This document shows positions 1 to 8,340 of a stretch of DNA of 64,000 bases, one piece after another. Below the pieces are notes generated by a model. It worked only from the letters and a program-made list of their open reading frames with translations, was not told the origin of the DNA and did no database searches. Origin of the DNA: Pseudomonas sp. FeN3W (GTDB lineage Bacteria; Pseudomonadota; Gammaproteobacteria; Pseudomonadales; Pseudomonadaceae). The position numbers and the translations under genes are program-made. Each line of letters starts with the position of its first letter. Positions within the stretch are counted from its first letter, which is position 1. The stretch covers positions 4,603,001-4,667,000 of the forward strand of contig CP136010.1 in the NCBI GenBank assembly GCA_030263805.2, read 5' to 3'.

Positions 1-174
1 GAGCGTGTCGAGGTTCGGGCCGGGCCGTTCGGTGAACAGCTGGTGCCAGTCCTCGAAGGGCTGGAGGCCGACGACTGGGTCGTCCTGGCCGGGGTGCAGT
101 TGCTCAGCGATAACCAGCCGGTTCGCCCGGTGGATCGCCACAATCGCCCCGTCGAGCTGGCCGCCCAGGAGTAA
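1..174 (+). CDS. RND efflux periplasmic adaptor (membrane fusion protein), C-terminal end only
   Basis: The reading frame is open from the first base and stops with TAA at 172-174, so only the last 57 residues are present. They contain the stretch VLEGLEADDWVVLAG, typical of the membrane-proximal end of HlyD/MexA-type adaptors, where the last beta domain contacts the inner-membrane pump. The stop lies 5 bases before the start of the RND pump gene, so the two are almost certainly one operon. The start and the lipoyl and hairpin domains are outside the window. The assignment rests mainly on the neighbour and the C-terminal motif. Confidence 0.75.
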   Translation, partial: ERVEVRAGPFGEQLVPVLEGLEADDWVVLAGVQLLSDNQPVRPVDRHNRPVELAAQE

Positions 175-179
175 TCGCG

Positions 180-3100
180 ATGCGCTTCAATCTCTCCGCC
201 TGGGCGCTGCAGAACCGGCAGATCGTCGTCTATCTTATGCTGCTGCTGGCAATCGTCGGTGCGCTGTCCTACAGCAAGCTCGGCCAGAGCGAGGACCCGC
301 CATTCACCTTCAAGGCCATGGTCATCCAGACGCGATGGCCTGGCGCTACCGCCGAGGAAATGTCGCGTCAGGTCACCGAGCGCATCGAGAAGAAGTTGAT
401 GGAGACCGGCGAGTACGAGCGCATCGTCTCGTTCTCCCGGCCGGGTGAATCCAACGTCACCTTCATGGCGCGAGACTCGATGCGCTCGAAGGACATTCCC
501 GAGCTCTGGTACCAGATTCGCAAGAAGATCGGCGACATTCGCCACACCCTGCCGCCGGGTGTACAGGGGCCCTTCTTCAATGACGAGTTCGGCACCACCT
601 TCGGCAACATCTACGCCCTGACCGGCGAAGGTTTCGACTACGCGATCCTCAAGGACTACGCCGACCGCATCCAGCTGCAGCTGCAGCGGGTGAAGAACGT
701 CGGCAAGGTCGAGCTGATCGGCCTGCAGGACGAGAAGATCTGGATCGAACTCTCCAACGTCAAACTAGCCACGCTCGGCGTCCCACTGGAAGCCGTGCGC
801 CAGGCGCTGGAGGCGCAGAACGCGGTAACGGCTGCCGGTTTCGTCGAGACCATCAGCGATCGGGTGCAGCTGCGCGTCACCGGCAGCTTCGAGACGGTCA
901 AGGAGATTCGTGATTTCCCCATCCGCGTTGCCGGCCGCACCTTCCGTATCGGCGATGTTGCCGAGGTACATCGCGGCTTCAACGACCCGCCCGCGCCGCG
1001 CATGCGCTTCATGGGCGAGCCTGCCCTGGGTCTGGCGGTTTCGATGAAAAGCGGTGGCGACATCCTGGTGCTGGGCGAGGCACTGGAGCAGGAGTTCGCC
1101 CGCCTGCAGCAGGAGCTCCCGGCGGGGATGCAGCTGCGCAAGGTCTCGGATCAGCCCGCTGCGGTGAAGACCAGCGTAGGTGAGTTCGTCAAGGTGTTGA
1201 TCGAAGCGCTGGTGATCGTATTGCTGGTGAGTTTCTTCTCGCTCGGCGTGCGTACCGGGCTGGTGGTGGCGTTGTCGATTCCGCTGGTGCTGGCGATGAC
1301 TTTCGCCGCCATGAGCTATCTGAACATCGGCCTGCACAAGATATCCCTTGGCGCCCTGGTCCTGGCTCTCGGGCTGATGGTGGACGACGCGATCATTGCG
1401 GTGGAGATGATGGCGATCAAGATGGAGCAGGGCTACGACCGCCTCAAGGCCGCCAGCTTTGCCTGGACCAGCACGGCGTTTCCGATGCTGACCGGCACGC
1501 TGATCACCGCGGCGGGTTTCCTGCCGATCGCCACTGCCAATTCCAGTACCGGCGAATACACCCGTTCGATCTTCCAAGTGGTGGCCATTTCGCTCATCGC
1601 GTCCTGGATCGCCGCGGTAATGTTCGTACCGCTGATCGGCGAAAAACTGCTGCCTGACCTGGCCAAGAAATCTGCACACAAGCACGGCACAAGCAGCGAA
1701 GGCCACGATCCTTACGCAACGCCGTTCTACCAGCGCGTGCGTCGCGTGGTGACGTTCTGCGTGCGCCGGCGCAAGACCGTCATCCTGCTCACGCTGGCGA
1801 TCTTCGTCGCCGCGGTGGTGCTGTTCCGTCTGGTGCCGCAACAGTTCTTCCCCGCTTCCGGCCGTTTGGAGCTGATGGTCGATCTCAAACTGGCCGAAGG
1901 CGCCTCGTTGAAGGCGACCGAAGCAGAGGTGGCGCGGCTGGAACAGCTGCTCAAGGAACGGGCCGGCATCGACAACTATGTGGCCTACGTCGGCACCGGC
2001 TCGCCGCGTTTCTACCTGCCGCTGGACCAGCAGCTGCCGGCGACCAGCTTCGCCCAGTTCGTCGTGCTGGCGGACAGCATCGAGTCCCGCGAGTCCCTGC
2101 GCGCCTGGCTGATCGAACGCATGCGCGAGGACTTCCCGAGCCTGCGTGGTCGCGTGACGCGGCTGGAGAATGGCCCGCCGGTGGGCTATCCGGTGCAGTT
2201 CCGTGTCACCGGCGAGCATATCGACGTGGTGCGCGGGCTGGCTCGCCAGGTCGCTGCCAAGGTCAACGAGAACCCGCACGTGGCCAACGTCCATCTGGAC
2301 TGGCAGGAGCCGAGCAAGATGGTCCGGCTCAACGTCGATCAGGATCGTGCCCGGGCGTTGGGCGTGACCACCGCTGAGCTGTCCGGCTTCCTGCGGCGCA
2401 CTTTCACCGGCAGCAGCGTCAGCCAGTTCCGCGAGGACAACGAGCTGATCGAGATACTCCTGCGCGGCACCGAGCGCGAGCGGCTCGAGCTGTCGATGCT
2501 GCCGAGCCTGGCGATTCCCACCGAGAGCGGGCGCAGCGTGCCGCTGTCGCAGGTGGCGACGCTCGAGTACGGCTTCGAGGAGGGCGTGATCTGGCACCGC
2601 AACCGCCTGCCAACGGTCACCGTGCGTGCCGATGTGTACGGAGAGCAGCAGCCGGCGGCACTGGTGCGTGAGATCGAGCCGACCCTGGCGGACATTCGCG
2701 ATCAGTTGCCCGGCGGCTACCTGCTCGAGGTCGGCGGCACGGTGGAGGACTCCGAGCGCGGCCAGCGCTCGGTGAATGCCGGCATGCCGCTGTTCGTCAT
2801 CGTCGTGATGACCCTGCTGATGGCGCAGCTCAAGAGCTTCTCGCGTTCGGCCATGGTGTTTCTCACCGCGCCGCTGGGCATCATCGGTGTGGCGCTGTTC
2901 CTGCTGCTGTTCGGTCAGCCGTTCGGTTTCGTCGCCATGCTCGGCACCATCGCGCTGTCGGGGATGATCATGCGCAATTCGGTGATTCTGGTGGACCAGA
3001 TCGAGCAGGACATCGGTGCCGGTCAGGCGCGCTTCACCGCCATCGTCGATGCCACCGTGCGGCGCTTCCGGCCCATCGTGCTGACTGCGCTGGCGTCGGT

Positions 3101-3260
3101 ACTGGCGATGATTCCGCTGTCGCGCAGTATCTTCTTCGGGCCGATGGCGGTGGCGATCATGGGGGGGCTGATCGTTGCCACGGCGCTGACGCTGCTGTTC
3201 CTGCCGGCCCTGTATGCCGCCTGGTTCAAGGTACGCGAAGAAGAAGTCAGCACCCTCTGA
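180..3260 (+). CDS. RND efflux transporter permease (TriC-like)
   Basis: A 1026-residue inner-membrane proton-driven pump of the AcrB/MexB superfamily. The N-terminus is a typical first membrane helix (residues 11-30). A second block of helices around residues 335-490 contains GLMVDDAIIAVE, whose paired aspartates are the proton-relay residues of RND pumps. Large periplasmic loops follow each half, and the last helices end near residue 1015. The length matches the family. The N-terminal sequence, with LGQSEDPPFTFKAMV, resembles the TriC/AcrB-like branch that exports triclosan and other hydrophobic compounds rather than the CzcA metal pumps; substrate is inferred only. It follows the adaptor by 5 bases. 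No outer-membrane channel gene lies downstream, so a shared TolC/OprM homologue is expected. Confidence 0.9.
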   Translation: MRFNLSAWALQNRQIVVYLMLLLAIVGALSYSKLGQSEDPPFTFKAMVIQTRWPGATAEEMSRQVTERIEKKLMETGEYERIVSFSRPGESNVTFMARDSMRSKDIPELWYQIRKKIGDIRHTLPPGVQGPFFNDEFGTTFGNIYALTGEGFDYAILKDYADRIQLQLQRVKNVGKVELIGLQDEKIWIELSNVKLATLGVPLEAVRQALEAQNAVTAAGFVETISDRVQLRVTGSFETVKEIRDFPIRVAGRTFRIGDVAEVHRGFNDPPAPRMRFMGEPALGLAVSMKSGGDILVLGEALEQEFARLQQELPAGMQLRKVSDQPAAVKTSVGEFVKVLIEALVIVLLVSFFSLGVRTGLVVALSIPLVLAMTFAAMSYLNIGLHKISLGALVLALGLMVDDAIIAVEMMAIKMEQGYDRLKAASFAWTSTAFPMLTGTLITAAGFLPIATANSSTGEYTRSIFQVVAISLIASWIAAVMFVPLIGEKLLPDLAKKSAHKHGTSSEGHDPYATPFYQRVRRVVTFCVRRRKTVILLTLAIFVAAVVLFRLVPQQFFPASGRLELMVDLKLAEGASLKATEAEVARLEQLLKERAGIDNYVAYVGTGSPRFYLPLDQQLPATSFAQFVVLADSIESRESLRAWLIERMREDFPSLRGRVTRLENGPPVGYPVQFRVTGEHIDVVRGLARQVAAKVNENPHVANVHLDWQEPSKMVRLNVDQDRARALGVTTAELSGFLRRTFTGSSVSQFREDNELIEILLRGTERERLELSMLPSLAIPTESGRSVPLSQVATLEYGFEEGVIWHRNRLPTVTVRADVYGEQQPAALVREIEPTLADIRDQLPGGYLLEVGGTVEDSERGQRSVNAGMPLFVIVVMTLLMAQLKSFSRSAMVFLTAPLGIIGVALFLLLFGQPFGFVAMLGTIALSGMIMRNSVILVDQIEQDIGAGQARFTAIVDATVRRFRPIVLTALASVLAMIPLSRSIFFGPMAVAIMGGLIVATALTLLFLPALYAAWFKVREEEVSTL

Positions 3261-3270
3261 ACGGCAAGAG

Positions 3271-3292
3271 GGCGCGCCCACTGCGGCGCGCC
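3271..3292. terminator. Hairpin between convergent RND pump and TetR genes
   Basis: GGCGCGCC (3271-3278), a 6-base loop and a second GGCGCGCC (3285-3292) form a perfect 8-bp GC stem in the 31-base gap between two genes that end towards each other. It has no U-run, so intrinsic termination is inferred from placement. Confidence 0.45.
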
Positions 3293-3852
3293 TAGATGCC
3301 GGCGGCTTCGAGTAGTCGCTCGGCGGCGACTTTCGCGTCCCGTGCCTGCTCGCCCGGCCCCTCGATATGCGCCATGCTCAGCGCGCCTTCGAGCAGATAC
3401 TGCAGTTGGCGCGCCAGCTGCAGCGGCTGCGGCGCGTTCAGGCGTTCCAGCAGCTCGCGCAGGTAGGCCAGCAACTCTGCCTTGTAGGCGGACGAGCGGC
3501 GGTGAATCGGGTGGTCACGGTCGTGATATTCGGCCGCTGCGTTGATGAACAGGCAGCCGCAGAAGGCGTCGTTGCCGTGAATCATGCCCTGCAATCCATC
3601 GAAAATTCCCAGTAGCGCCTCACGCGGTGGCAGCCTGGTGGCGCGTTCGCGCAGGCGCGTCAGCATCAGCTCGTGGCGCGCTTCCAGCACGGCCAGGATC
3701 AGTTCGTCCTTGGACTTGAAGTGCTTGTACAGCGTCATCTTGGCCACACCGGATTCGGCCAGGATGCGATCGATGCCGGTGGCGTGATAACCCTCGCGAT
3801 AGAACAGATTTTCTGCGGTGTTGAGCAGCTGGTCGCGCTTGTTCGATGCCAT
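3292..3852 (-). CDS. TetR/AcrR family transcriptional regulator
   Basis: 186 residues. The N-terminal helix-turn-helix (about residues 8-52) reads LLNTAENLFYREGYHATGIDRILAESGVAK followed by LYKHFKSKDELI, the TetR DNA-binding signature. The C-terminal half is the variable ligand pocket. It is divergent from a glutathione S-transferase gene, and a perfect AGACAG-GT-CTGTCT palindrome lies between the two. The arrangement suggests a NemR-like repressor that responds to electrophiles or quinones and controls the transferase, possibly also itself. The ligand is not visible in the sequence. It ends head to head with the RND pump and is not in that operon. Confidence 0.9.
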   Translation of the reverse strand: MASNKRDQLLNTAENLFYREGYHATGIDRILAESGVAKMTLYKHFKSKDELILAVLEARHELMLTRLRERATRLPPREALLGIFDGLQGMIHGNDAFCGCLFINAAAEYHDRDHPIHRRSSAYKAELLAYLRELLERLNAPQPLQLARQLQYLLEGALSMAHIEGPGEQARDAKVAAERLLEAAGI

Positions 3853-3937
3853 GGATACCTCCTGTGGTTCGACATTATGCGGGAGCGCTCGCGGCTTGCT
3901 CCAGTTGGGCGGAGTTGCGTTGGTGCTTGCAGCATAC

Positions 3938-3951
3938 AGACAGGTCTGTCT
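3938..3951. promoter_or_regulatory. Probable TetR operator in the divergent tetR/GST promoter
   Basis: AGACAG-GT-CTGTCT is a perfect inverted repeat, 36 bases before the transferase start and 86 before the regulator start. A -10-like TATTAT (3951-3956) touches its right end, so binding would block the rightward promoter. Assignment to the adjacent regulator is inference from position. Confidence 0.65.
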
Positions 3952-3986
3952 ATTATCCAGTCGCAGCCAATCACGAGGGCAACACC

Positions 3987-4580
3987 ATGAAGCTTTACGA
4001 CCTGACGCTATCCGGTAATTGCCACAAGGTTCGCCTGTTTCTCAGTCTGATCGGCCAGCCGGTGGAGCTGGTGCCGGTGAATCTGCTGGCGGGTGAGCAC
4101 AAGCAGCCGGCGTTTCGTGAAATCAACCCGCGCGGACAGATTCCGGTACTCGAGGACGGCGAATTTCGACTGGGGGATTCCCAAGCGATCCTGGTCTATC
4201 TGGCCCAGCGTTATGCCAGTGAGTGGTACCCGCAGGATGCCGAGACCCAAGGCCACATCGCCAACTGGCTGAGTTTCGCCGCCAACGAGGTGCAGCATGG
4301 CCCGGGCACTGTGCGCCTGGGCAAACTGTTCGGCCTTCCTATCGACGAGTCGCTGGCCCAGGCTCGTGCGGCCAGCGCCTTGCGCACGCTTGAACGGCAT
4401 CTTGCGCAGCACGTCTGGCTCGCGCAGACGAATGAACCGACCATCGCCGATATCGCCGTTTACCCCAACGTCGCGCTGGGCGGTGACGGCGGGCTCGATC
4501 TGGCAGCCCATCCGGCGCTGCAGGCCTGGTTCGCCCGCGTCCGCGCGCTGCCGGGTTATGTCGGCATGCCGGGGCTGTGA
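3987..4580 (+). CDS. Glutathione S-transferase
   Basis: 197 residues. The N-terminal thioredoxin-fold domain (about 1-80) begins MKLYDLTLSGNCHKVRLFLSL and carries NPRGQIPVLEDGEFRLGDSQAILVYLA, with the cis-proline (IPVL) and the glutathione-binding D-S pair. The C-terminal all-helical domain has the N-capping segment PTIADIAVYP. The start at 3987 gives the standard GST N-terminus and lies after GAGGG; an open frame continues upstream but has no GST homology. The product conjugates glutathione to electrophiles in the cytoplasm. It sits under the TetR-type operator and 4 bases before the next gene, so the two are probably co-transcribed. Confidence 0.9.
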   Translation: MKLYDLTLSGNCHKVRLFLSLIGQPVELVPVNLLAGEHKQPAFREINPRGQIPVLEDGEFRLGDSQAILVYLAQRYASEWYPQDAETQGHIANWLSFAANEVQHGPGTVRLGKLFGLPIDESLAQARAASALRTLERHLAQHVWLAQTNEPTIADIAVYPNVALGGDGGLDLAAHPALQAWFARVRALPGYVGMPGL

Positions 4581-4584
4581 CGCC

Positions 4585-5409
4585 ATGAACGCGCAGAATG
4601 GCCGGATGCCCGGCGAGCGGGGCCGGCACTCGAACCGGCGGGTCGGAGCATCGCTGCTGCTGGTGATCGGACTGGCAGCCTCGCTGTTTGGCTTCGTCGA
4701 AAATGCTTCGGCTGCGCAAGGTTTGCGCTTCAGCCTGGTGAAGACCGCACAGAGCGACAGTGGCGACTTTCTGTTGGGGCGGAACGGTTGGCAGGAGGCG
4801 CCGCCGACTCAGCACATCGCGATCCTGATCGAGCATCGCGGCAGCCGCTTGCTGTTCGGTACGGGGCTCGGCCGACAGATCGACGCGCAACTGGACGCCG
4901 AGGTGCCCTGGCGAACCAAGCGCTATGCGAACCTGCGCCCCGTGCGCGATCAGCTGGAGCAGGACGGACTTGAGATCGACCGTATCGTGCTGGGTTGCGT
5001 GCGCTGGGAGCACGCTTCGGGGCTGGCCGACTACCCCGAGGTGCCGGTACTGGCCAGCGCGGACAGCCTGAGCTATCTGGAGGCCGCCACGCCGCCCGCG
5101 GTGTTGCCCAGCCAGTTTCGCCACCCGGTCCGCTGGCAGTCGCTGCAATTCCAGGCGAGCCCCTATCGGCAGCACCGTCGCAGCCTGGATCTGTTCGGCG
5201 ACGGCCAGGTCGTACTGGTACCGCTGGACGGCCATGGGGCGGTCGGTCTGTTCCTCACACTCGCCGATGGCCGCCGCTTCTTCTTTCGCGGCGACCGACT
5301 GGAACGGGACGCCGGCGATGCGCCAGAGGACGTTATCGTGCTGCAGGATGCCAACACCCAGGCTGCGCTCGGCTTCTATCCGCGCTGGGTGGAGGGAGCC
5401 GGACAATAA
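4585..5409 (+). CDS. Exported metallo-beta-lactamase-fold-like protein with degenerate metal site
   Basis: 274 residues. After a basic N-terminus a hydrophobic segment (about 21-38) ending near FVENASAAQ looks like a signal peptide, so the product is probably periplasmic. The following pattern resembles lactonase-like MBL proteins that usually carry HxHxDHASGL, but here residues 138-143 read CVRWEH before ASGLADYP. Two of the metal histidines are lost and Asp is Glu. Later landmarks survive in part: DGHGAVG for the PGHxxG loop and FFRGD for the GD motif. It is likely a non-catalytic or altered-metal relative. It directly follows the GST gene, suggesting the same TetR-controlled unit. Function unknown. 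Confidence 0.65.
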   Translation: MNAQNGRMPGERGRHSNRRVGASLLLVIGLAASLFGFVENASAAQGLRFSLVKTAQSDSGDFLLGRNGWQEAPPTQHIAILIEHRGSRLLFGTGLGRQIDAQLDAEVPWRTKRYANLRPVRDQLEQDGLEIDRIVLGCVRWEHASGLADYPEVPVLASADSLSYLEAATPPAVLPSQFRHPVRWQSLQFQASPYRQHRRSLDLFGDGQVVLVPLDGHGAVGLFLTLADGRRFFFRGDRLERDAGDAPEDVIVLQDANTQAALGFYPRWVEGAGQ

Positions 5410-5450
5410 AAAACAGCGCGGCCGCTGCGGATTTGGGCGATGCTTAGGGC

Positions 5451-6869
5451 ATGGGAACGAGCGATCAGCCGCGCGACGGCGCCGCCCCGATCGCCAGGCC
5501 CATGCCCAATGGCCGAAGTAGGTCTGCCGCTGTGAAGACGGATAGCTACGCGCCTCTGGCGAGTGTCATCGATTTGTTGCTGGATGCCATCTGCGTGGTC
5601 GATGCGCAGGGCAACTTCGTCTACGTCAGCGCCGCCTGCGAGCGCATCTTCGGCTATACGCCGCAGGAGATGCTCGGCAAGCGGATGATCGAGATGGTCT
5701 ATCCCGAAGACCGTGCCCGGACCCTGGCCGCGGCCAAGGAGGTCATGGCCGATCAGCCGCTGCTGCACTTCGAGAACCGCTACGTGCGCAAGGACGGCGG
5801 TGTCGTGCACATCATGTGGTCGGCCTGCTGGTCGACCGATAACAAGCTGCGCATCGGCGTGGCGCGCGACATCACCCAGCGCAAGCAATCCGAAGCGATG
5901 CAAGCGGCGCTCTATTCGATCTCCGAGGCGGCGCACGGGGCCAAGGACCTCGCAGCGCTGTATCAGCAGATTCATCTGACCATTGCCCAGCTGCTGCCGG
6001 TGGACGATTTCATCGTCGCCATCCGCAACGCAGCCCACGGCGAGCTGACTTATCCCTACCAGGCGCTGGCGCTCGATTCGACCGATCCGCCGGCGGAGCC
6101 TGCGGCTTCCCTGTGCTTTTCCGTCCTGCATGGCGCGCAGTCGTTGTGCTTCAACGCTGACTCGATGCGTGCGCTGGCGCTTCCGCTTGGAGACGGGGAT
6201 ATCCATGCCTGGTGGCTGGGCGTGCCGCTCAACTCGAGCGAGGGCGTGATCGGTGTGCTGTTGCTCAAGAGCATGGCGGCGCCCTACACCGAGAAAGATC
6301 AGGAGCTGCTGCAATTCGTTTCTACCCAAGTGGTCACGGCAATCGAGCGCAAGCAGCTGTATGCGCGCCTGCACCGGATGGCGCAGTACGACGAACTCAC
6401 CGGCCTGCCGAACCGCGCCTGCTTTCGCGACCGGCTGGACACGGCCCTGGCGCGAGTGCGCCGCAATGGCGGACGCGTCGCCTTGCTCTTTGTGGATCTG
6501 GATCGCTTCAAGCAGGTCAACGATACCTATGGCCATAGTGGCGGCGACCAGCTGCTGCGTGCAGTGGCGGATCGCCTCACGCACTGCGTTCGCGACACCG
6601 ATACCGTGGCGCGGCTGGGTGGCGATGAGTTCGTGGTGCTGCTGGAAAGCATCGCCGAGGCAGAAGATGCCCGCGGCGTCGTCGACAAGATCCGCGCGGC
6701 CTTCGAGCAGCCGATGCAGATCGCCGAGCACAGTCTCGATATCGGCTTGAGCATCGGCACCGCGCTATATCCCGAAGACGGTGATGCGGAGGCCCAGCTG
6801 CTCAAGCAGGCCGACGACCGCATGTATCTGATGAAGGCCCGTGGCGGTCAGCCGCAGGATTGCGACTGA
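5451..6869 (+). CDS. PAS-GAF-GGDEF diguanylate cyclase
   Basis: 472 residues, soluble. The order is a short leader, a PAS domain (about 32-150, with DAQGNFVYVSAACERIFGY and the PAC-like VARDITQRK), a GAF-like domain (about 155-300), and a GGDEF domain (about 310-470). The active site RLGGDEFVVLL is intact, so cyclic-di-GMP synthesis from two GTP is expected. The GGDEF core also shows DELTGLPNRACFRDRL and LFVDLDRFKQVND. No EAL domain follows. The start at 5451 is the first ATG; an internal Met 16 codons later is possible. Signal unknown. It stands alone between an exported protein and a convergent MocR gene. Confidence 0.92.
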   Translation: MGTSDQPRDGAAPIARPMPNGRSRSAAVKTDSYAPLASVIDLLLDAICVVDAQGNFVYVSAACERIFGYTPQEMLGKRMIEMVYPEDRARTLAAAKEVMADQPLLHFENRYVRKDGGVVHIMWSACWSTDNKLRIGVARDITQRKQSEAMQAALYSISEAAHGAKDLAALYQQIHLTIAQLLPVDDFIVAIRNAAHGELTYPYQALALDSTDPPAEPAASLCFSVLHGAQSLCFNADSMRALALPLGDGDIHAWWLGVPLNSSEGVIGVLLLKSMAAPYTEKDQELLQFVSTQVVTAIERKQLYARLHRMAQYDELTGLPNRACFRDRLDTALARVRRNGGRVALLFVDLDRFKQVNDTYGHSGGDQLLRAVADRLTHCVRDTDTVARLGGDEFVVLLESIAEAEDARGVVDKIRAAFEQPMQIAEHSLDIGLSIGTALYPEDGDAEAQLLKQADDRMYLMKARGGQPQDCD

Positions 6870-6896
6870 AGGTCCCGGACATATCGGCACCGCGCC

Positions 6897-8306
6897 TCAG
6901 AACGACTTCAGCATCCTGCCCAGCAACTCCATCGCCTGCTCGCTGCGGGCGTCCCATGGATGGCCGTGATTCAGCCGCGCGCAGTTGCGAAAGCGCTGGG
7001 TCGCCGAAAAGATCGGCCCTGGCGCCAGGCTGATGCCCTGGGCCAGCGCCAGTTGCAGCAGCTGCAGCGAATCCACCTGCTCGGGAAATTCGAACCACAG
7101 AAAGTAGCCGCCGCTGGGCCGGGTGACTCGCGTGCTCGCAGGGAAATGGCGGGCCGCGGAGGCAAGCATCGCACCCTGCTGCATCTCCAGCGCGTGACGC
7201 AGCTTTCGCAGGTGACGGTCGTAGCCGCCGTGCTGCAGGTAATCAGCAATGGCGGCCTGCGCCGGCACGGAAGGGGAAATGGTGGTCATCAGCTTGAGCC
7301 GGGCGATCTGCTCGGCATAGCGACCGCCGGCAACCCAGCCGACCCGGTAGCCGGGCGCGAGACTCTTGGAGAACGAGCCGCAGTGCATCACCAGACCTTC
7401 GCGATCATGGCTTTTCACCGGCTTGGGCGGCTCGCGGGTGAAGTACAGCTCGGCGTAGACGTCGTCCTCGATCAACGGCACCTGGTGGCGCTGCAACAGC
7501 TCATAGAGCTGCTGCTTCTTCGCCTCGCCCATGCTCGCGCCCAGCGGGTTCTGCAGGCTGCTCATGAACCAGCAGGCCTTGATCGGCAGGTGCGCGAGGC
7601 GGTCGGCGAGGATGTCGAGGTCGATGCCTTCGCGCGGGTGCACCGGAATCTCCACCGCCTTGAGCTTGAGCCGTTCCAGTACCTGCAGCGTGGCGTAAAA
7701 CGCTGGCGCCTCGATGGCCACCAGGTCGCCCGGTTCGGTCACCACCTGCAGGCAGAGGTTCAGAGCCTCCATCGCACCGGTGGTGATCACCAGTTCGTCC
7801 ATCGGCAGCATCACGCCGCTGACCATGTAGCGCAGGGCGATCTGCCGGCGCAGGTCCGGGTTGCCGGCGGTCATCTCGGCAATCACCTCGCGTGCCGGCA
7901 TGTCGCGCACGCTCTGTGCCATCGAGCGCGCCAGGCGCTGCAGGGGAAACAGCTCGGGACTGGGAAAGGCAGAACCGAAGGGCACCGTGGCCGGGTCGCG
8001 CAGCGAGGCGAGCACCGAGAACACCAGCTCGCTGACGCCGACATCGGTGGTTTCCGCCGGACGCAGGCTGATGTCCGGTTCGTGCAACGGGCGCTTGGCA
8101 TGTTCGCGGACGAAATAGCCCGAACGCGCCCGCGCCTGGATCAGCCCGCGGTCTTCCAGCAGGTAGTAGGCCTGGAACACGGTGGACGGGCTGACGCCAT
8201 AGGTGCGGCTGGCGTGGCGCACCGAGGGCACCTTTTCTCCCGGCGCGAGCACGCCGCTGCGGATCAGTTCGGCAATCTCGTCGGCGAATTTCTCGTAGCG
8301 CTTCAT
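6897..8306 (-). CDS. MocR family regulator (GntR helix-turn-helix fused to aminotransferase-like domain)
   Basis: 469 residues from the Met of MKRYEKFADEIAELI, chosen because it begins the winged-helix domain; an in-frame ATG lies 9 codons earlier. Residues 1-75 form a GntR winged helix (KVPSVRHASRTYGVSPSTVFQAYYLLEDRGLI). The rest is a fold-type I aminotransferase domain with the PLP-lysine motif SFSKSLAPGYRVGW. Such proteins sense PLP and an amine or amino acid and act as dimeric regulators. No pyridoxine or GABA genes lie beside it, so PdxR or GabR roles cannot be assigned. Its stop faces the cyclase gene, and its start lies 34 bases before the ccoG stop codon. Confidence 0.9.
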   Translation of the reverse strand: MKRYEKFADEIAELIRSGVLAPGEKVPSVRHASRTYGVSPSTVFQAYYLLEDRGLIQARARSGYFVREHAKRPLHEPDISLRPAETTDVGVSELVFSVLASLRDPATVPFGSAFPSPELFPLQRLARSMAQSVRDMPAREVIAEMTAGNPDLRRQIALRYMVSGVMLPMDELVITTGAMEALNLCLQVVTEPGDLVAIEAPAFYATLQVLERLKLKAVEIPVHPREGIDLDILADRLAHLPIKACWFMSSLQNPLGASMGEAKKQQLYELLQRHQVPLIEDDVYAELYFTREPPKPVKSHDREGLVMHCGSFSKSLAPGYRVGWVAGGRYAEQIARLKLMTTISPSVPAQAAIADYLQHGGYDRHLRKLRHALEMQQGAMLASAARHFPASTRVTRPSGGYFLWFEFPEQVDSLQLLQLALAQGISLAPGPIFSATQRFRNCARLNHGHPWDARSEQAMELLGRMLKSF

Positions 8307-8340
8307 CGTGTCCGGGCCGTGGCGGTTGAGCATGGCCAGT

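Noticed and set aside
765..3281. 838-codon open frame antisense to the RND pump
   Set aside because: Composition rich in His, Gln and Arg typical of the antisense of high-GC coding DNA; no domain; the sense frame is a complete RND pump.
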